From the NCBI GenBank assembly GCA_016712715.1, contig JADJQM010000005.1, positions 1-10,151 of the forward strand: 10,151 bases of DNA, given 5' to 3'. This document shows positions 1-7,002 of this stretch, in pieces. A program made the position numbers and the translations under genes. The stretch is from Rhodospirillaceae bacterium (GTDB lineage: Bacteria > Pseudomonadota > Alphaproteobacteria > Dongiales > Dongiaceae). Each line of letters opens with the position of its first letter. The first letter of the stretch is position 1. Under the pieces are notes generated by a model. It had not been told where the DNA came from. It was given only the letters and a program-made list of their open reading frames with translations, and ran no database searches.

Positions 1-598
1 GTGGCCCGACACCGTGGAAACGGCGCACCGGCAAGGTCGCGACGAAGGCCTCCCCCTGTTCGGGCAGGATGACGCACAGGCCGTCGGGCTTGTTCTGGTC
101 GCTCGCCAGCTTGGCGATGAATTTGTTGTAGCTCACCCCGGCACTCGCCGTCAGTCCGGTCTCTTCGCGGATCGCCGCGCGGATCGCCTTGGCGATCTTC
201 ACCGCCGATCCGATACCCGCTTGTCTGCGGTGACGTCAAGATAGGCTTCGTCGAGCGCCAGCGGTCGATCAGGTCGTGTGGCGCGAAACACGTCCTGTAT
301 CTGATGCGACTGAACGATATACTTCAAAGCGCGGCTTGACGAAGACCAGATCGGGGCAACGGCGCTGCGCGGTGACCGATGGCATCGCCGATCTGACGCC
401 AAACGCCCGCGCCTCTATAGCTGGCGGCCGCGACCACGCTGTTTCGATGATCCGCCGACGGCAACCGGCCGGCCGCGCGTCGGGATTGTCGCGCTGTTCG
501 ACCGACGGACAAAAGGCATCCATATCGACATGGATGATCTTGCGGATCGTGCGCACCCGTCGGTCATGCCTGCGTTTTTGCGCGTGTCGGGCAAACAT
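1..598 (-). CDS. dinB: DNA polymerase IV (Y-family), N-terminal part, frameshifted, runs off left edge
   Basis: Y-family translesion polymerase that copies damaged DNA with low fidelity. Read on the minus strand, the start of the palm domain is clear: RTIRKIIHVDMDAF followed by SVEQRDNP (about 560-480), then PVAVGGSS, VVAAASY, FGVRSAMPS and CPDLVFVKPRFEVYR, then LALDEAYLDVT with the catalytic Asp-Glu pair at codons 252-247, and finally TGLTASAGVSYNKFIAKLASD and LPVRRFHGVG near the left edge. These blocks sit in three different frames, so several indels are present. The first metal-binding Asp of the DMD motif is intact. The residue normally Phe/Tyr after DMDAF (steric gate) reads Cys (codon 511-509). 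The start is uncertain: I chose the in-frame ATG at 598, although GTG near 556 would also fit. The gene is divergent from the MFS transporter. I see no obvious LexA box upstream. Family assignment is secure; intactness is not. Confidence 0.9.
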
Positions 599-624
599 TG
601 CAATCGTGGGCGCGGCAGGCTGTC

Positions 625-637
625 GCATTCCGAATGC
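625..637. repeat. Short inverted repeat in the dinB/MFS divergent intergenic region
   Basis: The 97 bases between the dinB start (598, minus) and the transporter start (696, plus) contain GCATT-CCG-AATGC, a near-perfect palindrome with five-base arms. It could be an operator for either gene, but arms this short occur by chance in GC-rich DNA. I see no convincing -35/-10 pair in this stretch. Confidence 0.2.
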
Positions 638-695
638 CGGGCTCGACCCGAAAACGGACTGGCTCTTCGCATGGATGCTTGCGCATAAGCACGCC

Positions 696-1934
696 ATGAC
701 CCTTTCCCCAAAACCGAAACTGCTTGGCGACCGCGAACTGACCGTGATGATGGCCTCGATCATGGCCCTCAATGCGCTGGCCATTGATGCCATGCTGCCC
801 GCCTTCCCGCGCATGGCGGCTGGCCTGGGCGTGACCGACGCCAACCGTATCCAATATGTCATCGCCGCCTATCTCTTCGGCATGGGCGCGGGATCGCTTG
901 TGCATGGGCCCCTGTCAGACCGGTTCGGGCGGAGGCCGATCCTGCTGGGTGCCATTGGCGGCTATATCCTGTGTGCGCTGGCGTGCAGCTTTGCGACCAG
1001 TTTCGAGATGCTGATCGCGATGCGGGTGGCACAGGGGCTGTGCGGCGCGGCGTTGGGCGTGCTCGTCACCTCGATCATCCGCGACCAGTTTGAAGGCGAT
1101 GCCATGGCGCGGCGGATGTCGACCATCTTTCTGGTTTTCATGGCGCTGCCGATTGTCGCTCCGCTGGTCGGTTCGGCCGTATTGCTGTTTGCAGGCTGGC
1201 GTTCGATCTTTGACCTTTTTGCAATCATGGCCGTGCTTGTGCTCAGCTGGGTCGCCTTGCGCCTGCCGGAAACGCTTGCTCCGGAAAATACAACGCCGAT
1301 CGAACCGCGCGCGCTCGCTGCGGCTTGGAAGCAGGTTATCACCAACCGTTCGGCAAATTGCTACATGCTGGCCGGCGGAACCTCGCAAGGGGCGCTGTTC
1401 GGCTATCTCAACAGCTCGCAGCAGATTTTCGACAAGACCTTTTCGGCCCCCGATTTCTTCCCGATCGGCTTTGCCATCATCGCCTTTGGCATCGCCTGTG
1501 CCAATTTCACAAATTCGCGCATTGTCGAGCGTTCCGGCGCGCGCCGTGTGTCGCAGACCGCATTGTTCGCTTTCATCACGCTGGCAATCGCCCAGGCGCT
1601 GGCGGCACATTTTGCGCCGGGATCGCTGCCGCTGTTTCTGGGCCTGATCACGTTCAACATGGCGATGATCGGCTTTGTCGGTTCGAACTGTTCGTCGATC
1701 GCGATGCAGCCCTTCGGGGCGATTGCGGATCCGCATCGTCATTCCAGAATTTCGTCCGCACCATCTGCCGCGCGCGATCGGCGCTGATCGGTCAGCAGTT
1801 CAACGGCGCGGTTACTCCCGGTTGCCCCCGGCTTCCTGATCTGGCAGCCCGGCGGCGCTGTCCCTGATCCTTTTCGGCGAGCGCGGCCGCTTGTTTACCC
1901 GGCCGGGAACTACCCGGCACGTTCCGTCCAATGA
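696..1934 (+). CDS. Bcr/CflA-family multidrug efflux MFS transporter (3' end frameshifted)
   Basis: Inner-membrane drug:proton antiporter of the 12-TM Bcr/CflA subfamily of the major facilitator superfamily. Seen in the sequence: TM1 with the acidic DAMLPAFP signature (Asp31), the motif A loop GPLSDRFGRRP at residues 71-81 between TM2 and TM3, and the motif RLPETL about two thirds of the way along the first half, typical of this subfamily. The first ~345 codons are in one frame. From about 1725 the frame breaks, and the last helices continue elsewhere as SSFQNFVRT, SALIGQQFNGAVTP and FLIW, then LILFGERGRLFTRPG. Restoring these indels gives an end at the TGA at 1932-1934 and about 410 residues, normal for the family. 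The start was set at ATG 696; an in-frame ATG at 675 is the alternative, and neither has a good Shine-Dalgarno sequence. The open frame runs upstream to 276 only because it is antisense to dinB. Substrate cannot be told. Confidence 0.88.
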
Positions 1935-1935
1935 A

Positions 1936-1959
1936 AAGGGGAGGCCGAAGCCTCCCTTT
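1936..1959. terminator. Bidirectional intrinsic terminator between convergent genes
   Basis: GGGAGGC (1939-1945), loop CGAA, GCCTCCC (1950-1956) forms a seven-base-pair GC-rich stem, extendable by AAAG on the left and CTTT-like bases on the right. A run of A precedes it and T follows it, so it can act on both strands. It lies two bases after the transporter stop codon and 20 bases after the stop of the convergent permease, which is the expected place. Confidence 0.75.
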
Positions 1960-1978
1960 CCTGTTGTCGCTTTCCCGC

Positions 1979-3505
1979 TCAGTTGATCGGCGGCACCGAG
2001 GCCGGCGGCGCGTCGGCATCATCCTCGTGCACCTTTCGATATGGCCCCTGCCGACATGGCTGCGGCTGCGGCTATAGACGAAATAGACCACCAGCCCGAT
2101 GGCGGCCCAGATCAGGAACAGGATCCGGCTCTTCACGTCGAGCTTGTAGAACAGGTACAGGCAGCCCGCGATCGCAACTGGTGCTGTAAACATCAGCGCC
2201 GGTGCGGAACGGACGGTGGCGGCCCGGATCGGTGCGGCGGATGACCATCACCGCGATCGATACCGCGGCAAAGGCGAACAGCGTTCCTGACTGGAGATGT
2301 TCGCCAACCGCCCCACGGGAAGAAGGCGGCGAACAGGGCCACGAATATGCCGGTCAGGATGGGATCACATGCGGCGTGTTGAACTTCGCGGATGCGCGAA
2401 AAGGCTTCGGGCAAAAGGCCATCGCGGCTCATCACGAAGAAGATGCGGGTCTGGCTGAACATCATCATCAGAATGACGGAAGGCAGCGCCAGTCCGGCGG
2501 CCAGCCCGATCAGGTTGCCGATCTGCGGCCAGCCGATTTCACGCAGCGTGAAGGCCAGCGCTTCCTTGGAGCAGACCACATCCTTCATGCCTTCGCCGCA
2601 CGGCGGCGCATTGCGCGGCCAGTTCACGGGCTGCCCGGTTCAAGCCTGATGACGCCTGCGGCATCCATGACCGGTTGCGAGCTGACCCCGGCGCGCGCCG
2701 ATTACACCAGCGGCGACCAGAAGGTAGAAGATGGTGCAGATCGCCAGCGATCCGATCAGCCCGATCGGCATGTTGCGCTGCGGGTTCTGGTTTCTCGGCC
2801 GCGGTCGAAACCGCATCGAAGCCGACATAGGCAAAGAAGATCGAGGCGGCAGCCGCACCGATCCCGCCAAAGCCGAGCGGCGAGGGGTTCGAACTGTTCC
2901 ATGTTCATCACCGAACGGCAAGCACGATAAAACAGTCAACGCGGCCACTTTGATCGTCACCAGTATCGCATTTACCGTGGCGCTTTCCCTGGCGCCGATG
3001 ACCAGCAGCCAGGTCACGACCCCGGCAATGAACATCGCCGGAAGGTTCACCAGCCCGCCATCGAAGGGCCCCAGCACCATGTATCGGGTATGTCTATCGA
3101 AAAGGCGTTTTCGACAAGGCCGACGACATAGCCGGACCAGCCGACCGACACCGCGCCGGCCGCGACCGCATATTCGAGGATCAGCGCCCAGCCGACCATC
3201 CAGGCGATCAGTTCGCCCATCACGGCATAGCTATAGGTGTAGGCGGAGCCCGAAACCGGCACCATCGACGCCATTTCGGCGTAGCACAATGCGGCAAAGG
3301 CGCAGACGAGCCCGGCGATGACAAAGCTTATCATCATGCCCGGCCCGGCCTTTGCGCGGCTTCGGCGGTCAGAACGAAAATACCGGTCCCGATGATGCCC
3401 CGATGCCGAGCACGTCAGCTGGAATGCGCCAAGGGATCGGTGGAGGGACTTTTTCTCCGCGGTTGCCAATATGGCATCCAGCGGCTTGACCCGGTCGAAT
3501 AGCAT
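1979..3505 (-). CDS. APC-superfamily amino-acid permease (cationic amino acid transporter-like), frameshifted
   Basis: Multi-spanning inner-membrane amino-acid transporter of the amino acid-polyamine-organocation superfamily. The N-terminus reads MLFDRVKPLDAILATAEKK and SLHRSLGAFQLT. Then, after indels, LGIG-IIGTGIFVLTAEA (the TM1 substrate-binding glycine motif) appears in another frame near 3400-3350. Next come the hydrophobic segments GPGMMISFVIAGLVCAFAAL, GSAYTYSYAVMGELIAWMVG, LPAMFIAGVVTWLLVIGA, IGLIGSLAICTIFYLLVAAG, LIGLAAGLALPSVILMMMF, VAIAGCLYLFYKLD and LFLIWAAIGLVVYFVYSRSR. The reconstructed tail ends HEDDADAPPASVPPIN and TGA at 1981-1979. At least five frame changes are needed; about 508 codons of span fits a 12-TM APC permease. 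ATG 3505 is preceded by a good GGGGAG Shine-Dalgarno sequence. It lies 66 bases after the HIT gene on the same strand, so it may be co-transcribed or have its own promoter. The substrate (amino-acid type) is inferred from family only. Confidence 0.88.
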
Positions 3506-3511
3506 CAGATT

Positions 3512-3533
3512 CTCCCCAAATTTATATCTGGGG
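3512..3533 (-). promoter_or_regulatory. Shine-Dalgarno of the permease inside a small inverted repeat
   Basis: On the minus strand the leader reads CCCCAGATATAAATTTGGGG followed by AG and, six bases on, the start codon at 3505. The GGGGAG ribosome-binding site forms one arm of a CCCCA/TGGGG inverted repeat with an AT-rich loop. The Shine-Dalgarno call is firm; a regulatory role for the hairpin is speculative. Confidence 0.4.
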
Positions 3534-3571
3534 GCGAACCTAGAGGCTAATCTGTCGAGCGCAACAAAATT

Positions 3572-3949
3572 TCAGCGCACCAGCATCGGCCCCAAAGCTT
3601 TTCCACCGAAAAGGTGCACATGCAAATGCGGCACTTCCTGATGGCTGTTTATCCCGGCATTGGCGAGAAGGCGATATCCGGCGCCACCAGACCCGTTCGC
3701 GTGCGACATGGCCAACCGCGCGGATGAAACTGGCAATCTCGGCTTGCTGCCATGGGCGCTGAAATCGTCCCAGCCGACATAGGCGCCCTGGGGAATGACA
3801 AGAATGTGGATCGGCGCCTGCGGGTTGATGTCGTGAAAGGCGAGCGCCCATTCTGAAATCTCGTAAACTGCGGTTCGGAATTTCCCGCCGCAATATTTTT
3901 TCGCGAAGATATTCGGGTCGTCATAAGGCAGCGTGGCGTCAACGGGCAT
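3572..3949 (-). CDS. HIT-family (histidine triad) nucleotide-binding protein, HinT-like
   Basis: Small cytoplasmic purine-nucleotide hydrolase/binding protein of the HIT superfamily, about 125 residues as usual for HinT. The N-terminal half shows DDPNIFAKKYCGGKF, then EISEWALAFHDINPQAPIHI and LVIPQGAYVGWDDFS. The C-terminal end carries the catalytic triad motif HLHVHLFGG (about residues 108-116) with the preceding NSHQEVP, followed by KALGPMLVR and TGA. Between about residues 68 and 90 the frame is wrong: the neighbouring frame there reads AEIASFIRAVGHVARERV, the expected helix, so two compensating indels near 3750 and 3690 have scrambled that segment without stopping the frame. AAGGA at 3960-3956 is a well-placed Shine-Dalgarno sequence for ATG 3949, lying across the hisE stop. 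The start is only three bases after hisE, so the two are translationally linked. hisE-HIT adjacency is, to my knowledge, common in alphaproteobacteria. Confidence 0.92.
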   Translation of the reverse strand: MPVDATLPYDDPNIFAKKYCGGKFRTAVYEISEWALAFHDINPQAPIHILVIPQGAYVGWDDFSAHGSKPRLPVSSARLAMSHANGSGGAGYRLLANAGINSHQEVPHLHVHLFGGKALGPMLVR

Positions 3950-3952
3950 GGA

Positions 3953-4266
3953 TCATCCTTTCCTGCTGGCTTTTTCGTCGATGCCTGAAATCCCCTCACG
4001 GCGCTCCAGTTCGTTCAGCACATCGTCAAGCCCCAGCCCCGCATTGGCGAGCAATATAGCCAGATGGAACAGCAGGTCGGCCGCCTCGCCGGTCAGCTTG
4101 TCCTTTCCTTCCGCCAGCGCGGCTATGATCGTTTCGGTCGCCTCTTCACCAACCTTCTGTGCGATCTTGGCGGTCCCCTGGCAAAGAGCGAGGCGACATA
4201 GCCGACGCCGGATCGGCATCCCTGCGCGCGGATCACCGCTTCCAGTCGCTCGATACGCGGATCCAT
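3953..4266 (-). CDS. hisE: Phosphoribosyl-ATP pyrophosphatase (EC 3.6.1.31), two frameshifts near the middle
   Basis: Second step of histidine synthesis: hydrolyses phosphoribosyl-ATP to phosphoribosyl-AMP and pyrophosphate in the cytoplasm. The reconstructed product of about 104 residues begins MDPRIERLEAVIRA (ATG 4266). After an indel near 4222 it continues in another frame with DADPASA. After a further indel it reads YVASLFA and, again in frame, TAKIAQKVGEEATETIIAAL, then GKDKLTGEAADLLFHLAILL, and ends near SRKG with TGA at 3955-3953. The EExxE (KVGEEATE) and ExxD (GEAADLLFHL) metal-binding motifs of the MazG-like fold are intact. The start ATG overlaps the stop of the upstream marR gene by one base (TGATG), implying translational coupling. 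Oddly, hisF or other his genes, the usual upstream neighbours, are not present in the window. An open frame starting at 4219 is a frameshift artefact. Confidence 0.93.
3956..3960 (-). promoter_or_regulatory. Ribosome-binding site of the HIT gene
   Basis: AAGGA on the minus strand, six bases before ATG 3949, inside the last codons of hisE. It supports the chosen HIT start over any upstream alternative. Confidence 0.6.
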
Positions 4267-4782
4267 CAGCGCCCCCGCCTTTGCAGCGCCATCACCATCT
4301 GCCGTTCATCCTCGGGAATCAAACCTTCGAGCACACGCCAGAAACCTGTCACCGATCTCGCCCGGCCGCGGCATAGGCCGCCGACAGACCGGCGCAGGGC
4401 ATCGAACAACTGCGCCTCGAACGCGGCACCCGCCTCGGTCAGGCGCAACAGCTTTGCCGCCCGTCCTGCCCCCGCGCGGGTTTCAACCAGCCCCCTGGCG
4501 GACAGGTCGTTGAGCACACGCCCCAGCGACTGTTTGCGATCGACAGGATCCTGCATAAACGCGCTCACCGGCAGGCCGGGCTGGCGGGCGATGAAATAGA
4601 GCGCGCGGTGATGCGCACGGCCAAAGCCATGTTCGACCAGCAGTTCGTCGACCGATCGCGTCATGCGCGTATAGCCGAAATACAGCAATCTCGACGCCGC
4701 GCCTGACCTCATCCTCGCAGGAAAAGCGGCGATGCCGCTGGCGAGAATGTTCCTCGACCGGGGGAGAAGATGGGACAGCCAT
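4266..4782 (-). CDS. MarR-family winged-helix transcriptional regulator, frameshifted
   Basis: Likely dimeric DNA-binding repressor or activator of the MarR family. From about residue 35 the frame is good and shows LLYFGYTRMTRSVDELLVEH, GFGRAHHRALYFIARQPGLP (helices leading to the wHTH), KQSLGRVLNDLSARGLVETR (recognition helix and wing) and KLLRLTEAGAAFEAQLFDAL (wing end and dimer helix), ending in RRGR and TGA. The N-terminus lies in another frame and begins MAVPSSPPVEEHSRQRH, then CEDEVRRGVEIAV, where the frame switches near 4690. Other indels affect the wing region (about 4550 and 4450). ATG 4782 was chosen because MAVPSSP continues sensibly into the conserved part; no clear Shine-Dalgarno sequence precedes it. 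It is divergent from ilvE with 88 bases between starts and overlaps hisE by one base, so autoregulation and control of ilvE are plausible but inferred. The ligand is unknown. Confidence 0.87.
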
Positions 4783-4870
4783 ATTGACGTATCTTGACGC
4801 AGCTCCAAAACTAAGTGCAAGCATTTCCTGAACAGTGCATCTTCGTAATTTTATTTCAAATTGATCCTGC
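4783..4870. promoter_or_regulatory. Divergent marR/ilvE promoter and probable operator region
   Basis: This is AT-rich relative to its surroundings. It contains a direct repeat of TTGACG (4784-4789 and 4794-4799, ten-base period) next to the marR start, and imperfect inverted arms AAGTGCA (4814-4820) and TGCATCTT (4836-4843). On the minus strand TTGCAC with a weak TCAAGA 17 bases on is a possible marR promoter. No ilvE -35/-10 pair is convincing. An arrangement with a MarR regulator divergent from its target gene makes this the natural operator site, but that is inference. Confidence 0.4.
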
Positions 4871-5959
4871 ATGTCCCAGCTCCGCCTTTCCGACACCGAA
4901 CGCCTGCCGCATCCGTCGCCGGTTGCGGACGATGCGCCGGGCTGATTGCCGATCCGGGCTTCGGAAAATATTCACCGACCATATGGTCACGATCAAATAT
5001 AGTGAAGGCCAGGGCTGGCACAGCGCGACGCTCGGCCCGCGCGGCCCACTGACGCTCGATCCGGCAACCGCCGCTGCACTATGCGCAAGAGATATTCGAA
5101 GGCCTCGCGCCTATCGCCTTGCTGATGGATCGATGGCGCTGTTCCGGCCTGACGCGAACGCCTGCCGCCTCAACCAGTCCGCACGGCGCCTTGCCATGCC
5201 CGGAACTGCCCGAAAGCCTGTTCATCGGTTCGATCAAGGCGCTGATCGGGGCGGACAGGGCGTGGTTCCCCCCTGTCGAAGGCGGTTCGATCTATATCCG
5301 CCCCTTCATGATCGCCAGCGAGGTCTTCCTTGGGGTCAAGCCGTCGTCGGAATATCTGTTCATGGTCATCTGTTCGGCAGCGGGCAACTATTTCAAGAGC
5401 GGCGCACCGGCGATCAGGATCTGGATTTCGGAAACCTATACAAGGGTTAGCTCCCGGCGGCACCGGTGTGGCAAATGCGGCGGCACCATGCCGCCAGCCT
5501 GATCGCGCAGCAGGAGGCCATCGCCCAGGGCCGGGACCTCAGGTGGTTTTCCTCGATGCCGCCGTGGAGCATCGCTGCGGAAGAACTGGGCGGAATGAAC
5601 ATGTTCTTCGTGTTTGACGATGGCAGTATCATCACTTCGCCGACCGGCGGAACCATATTGGCTGGAATTACGCGCATCGCTCATCCAGCTGGCGCGAGAG
5701 GAAGGCCTGACCGTACGCGAGGAGAATTACGCCATCGATCAATGGCGCCGATGCGGAAAGCGGCGCGCTTGTTGAAAGCTTTGCCTGCGGAACGGCGGCG
5801 GTTGTAACCCCGGTCGGTAGTGTTCATGGCGCGCGGGCAGCTTTTACCATCGGCAGCGGCGGGCCCGGCCAACTGACACAGAAACTGCGCGCGAAACTGG
5901 TCGACATCCAGCGTGGCACCGCGCCCGATATCCATGGTTGGGTCGATCGTATCGATTAA
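4871..5959 (+). CDS. ilvE: Branched-chain amino-acid aminotransferase (EC 2.6.1.42), multiply frameshifted
   Basis: PLP-dependent class IV aminotransferase interconverting leucine, isoleucine and valine with their 2-oxo acids, cytoplasmic. The span of 1089 bases (363 codons) matches the larger, eukaryote-like BCAT type. Blocks in several frames read, in order: MSQLRLSDTERLPHPSPVAD, GLIADPGFGK, IFTDHMVTIKYSEGQGWHSA, YRLADGSMALFRPDANA, LPESLFIGSIKALIGADRAW, GGSIYIRPFMIASEVFLGVK, SSEYLFMVICSAAGNYFKSG, APAIRIWISETYTR, AASLIAQQEAIAQG, ELGGMNMFFVFDDGSIIT, SFACGTAAVVTPVGSVHG and finally HGWVDRID with TAA at 5957-5959. The PLP-lysine region (GTGxAK-CGG) is at 5465-5480, and a one-base loss falls in the lysine codon itself (AA at 5474-5475). 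The SFACGTAAVVTPVG active-site loop is typical of BCAT. ATG 4871 lacks a strong Shine-Dalgarno sequence. A monocistronic unit is likely, with a tRNA gene following. Confidence 0.92.
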
Positions 5960-5972
5960 GCCATTGCACATG

Positions 5973-6000
5973 TTGCCAAGCGGTTTTTGAACGCTATAAG
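5973..6000 (+). promoter_or_regulatory. Probable promoter of the tRNA-Gln gene
   Basis: TTGCCA (5973-5978) and TATAAG (5995-6000) are separated by 16 bases and lie 34 bases upstream of the tRNA 5' end, which fits a sigma-70-type promoter with transcription starting near 6007. It lies within the 75-base gap after ilvE. Sequence match is good but not tested. Confidence 0.5.
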
Positions 6001-6034
6001 GCCGCTCTCCCGAGCCGGTCCGGCTTGGCTCTGC

Positions 6035-6109
6035 TGGGGTGTCGCCAGGCGGTAAGGCACCGGTTTTTGGTACCGGCATTCGCAGGTTCGAATCCCGCCA
6101 CCCCAGCCA
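6035..6109 (+). tRNA. tRNA-Gln (anticodon TTG, 3' CCA encoded)
   Basis: The cloverleaf can be folded by eye. The acceptor stem TGGGGTG (6035-6041) pairs with CACCCCA (6099-6105), discriminator G6106, then CCA 6107-6109. The anticodon stem is CCGGT/ACCGG, with a TTTTGGT loop giving anticodon TTG at 6067-6069 (reads CAA). T-loop TTCGAAT is canonical. Two oddities are seen: position 14 is G (6048) where A is nearly universal, breaking the normal U8-A14 contact, and the T-stem has an A-C mismatch (6084 with 6096). Both are substitutions, possibly sequencing errors. I see no clear terminator after it. Confidence 0.95.
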
Positions 6110-6303
6110 TTTCCCCATTTTACACCCCCTTGCCCTTGACTCCATTCGGATATAAACGCCGGTTAAGCGATGTAAAAGGTAGTAACTAATTGGCCGCGAC
6201 TGTAGCGCAACTTGTAAATCGGCATTATTTGGCATGCATAGGGCGATGGGCCTGCTTTAACTGGATAATATGACGTTCCATCGAGGGTAGATGGGTAGCT
6301 AAT
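6110..6303 (+). promoter_or_regulatory. Intergenic region upstream of the response-regulator operon
   Basis: These 194 bases hold no gene I can support. They presumably carry the promoter of the three-gene signalling operon. Weak candidates are TTGCCC (6130-6135) with TATAAA (6151-6156), spacer 15, and TTGTAA (6212-6217) with TGCATA (6235-6240), spacer 17. An eight-base tandem repeat, GGGTAGAT then GGGTAGCT (6285-6300), sits just before the start codon and may provide the ribosome-binding site. No terminator for the tRNA is evident. Confidence 0.35.
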
Positions 6304-7002
6304 ATGCGTATTGCAATTGCCGACGATGAATCGGACGTCGTGAATTTCCTCAAGAATATCGTTGAAGATATGGGGCATATTGCCTCCACCTTTTCAGACG
6401 GTGCGGGCTTGTCGCAAGCTCTGGTCAGGGAAACCTATGATCTGGTGATCATGGACTGGACGATGCCCAAGAAGGACGGCCTGGCAACACTTGGCTGGAT
6501 GCAGACATCGTTGCAGGAAAAGCCGCCGGTAATCATGCTGACCAACCGCACAGCCAAGAAAGACATTAGCGACGCGTTGAACGCAGGCGCGGATGACTAT
6601 ATCACCAAGCCCGGAGGATCCGACGGTGATTACGGCGCGGATCAATGCGCTCCTGCGCCGCAGTGCCGGCAGCGGCGCGTTTGAAAGCAAGGCGGTATAT
6701 GGGAAATATGAATTCGACCGCATCGACCAGACGGTAACGATCGAAGGCAAGGTCGAGGCGCTGACGGCCAGTCAAGGAATCGAACTGGCCGACATGTTCT
6801 TCCGCAACCGATCGCATTTTCGCGCAACTATATCATGAAACGATCTCGCGGACGACGGCCGTCTGGCCACCCGCACGCTGGACACGCATATTCGCGTGTC
6901 CGCGCCAAGTTGATCTCAAACCCGAAAAACGGGTTTTTATCTTTCACGGTATTCGGCTACGGATACCGTCTGGAGACTATCGAGAAAAAGGTAAGGCCAT
7001 GA
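6304..7002 (+). CDS. OmpR/PhoB-type two-component response regulator, frameshifted after the receiver domain
   Basis: Cytoplasmic DNA-binding response regulator. The receiver domain (residues 1-~115) is intact in its key positions: acidic pair Asp7-Asp8 (IADDES), phospho-acceptor Asp51 (VIMDWTMPKKDG), Thr80 (IMLTNR) and Lys102 (ITKP). One extra base right after TKP, near 6612, breaks the frame. The next frame continues PTVITARINALLRRS, the usual end of the receiver and linker. The winged-helix output domain follows in pieces: YEFDRIDQTVTIEGKVEALT, IELADMFFRN, then after more indels LATRTLDTHI, RVRAKLISNPKNGF and VFGYGYRLETIEKK, the classic wing and C-terminus. TGA at 7000-7002 overlaps the next gene's ATG (ATGA). 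About 230 residues is normal. It is first in an operon with the LysM/FecR protein and the CHASE2 kinase, its likely cognate sensor. Target genes are unknown. Confidence 0.92.

Noticed and set aside
276..695. N-terminal extension of the MFS transporter reading frame by 140 codons
   Set aside because: It lies antisense to clear dinB coding sequence and shows no transporter-like or membrane features; the family begins at about residue 1 of the ATG 696 start.
915..1742. 275-codon open frame on the minus strand
   Set aside because: It is antisense to the Bcr/CflA gene, very rich in Arg, Gln and His, and has no recognisable domain; typical shadow in GC-rich DNA.
2202..2930. 242-codon open frame on the plus strand
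   Set aside because: It is antisense to the APC permease, whose membrane helices are clear on the minus strand in the same stretch.
6136..6156. TTGACT followed by TATAAA as a promoter
   Set aside because: The spacer would be only nine bases, too short for a sigma-70 promoter; the upstream TTGCCC gives a better though still short spacing.
5681..6235. 184-codon minus-strand open frame across the ilvE end and the tRNA
   Set aside because: It crosses a tRNA gene and the conserved ilvE C-terminus on the other strand; no domain recognised.
6163..6378. 71-codon minus-strand open frame in the gap before the response regulator
   Set aside because: It overlaps the receiver-domain coding sequence on the opposite strand, has no plausible ribosome-binding site and no recognisable family.
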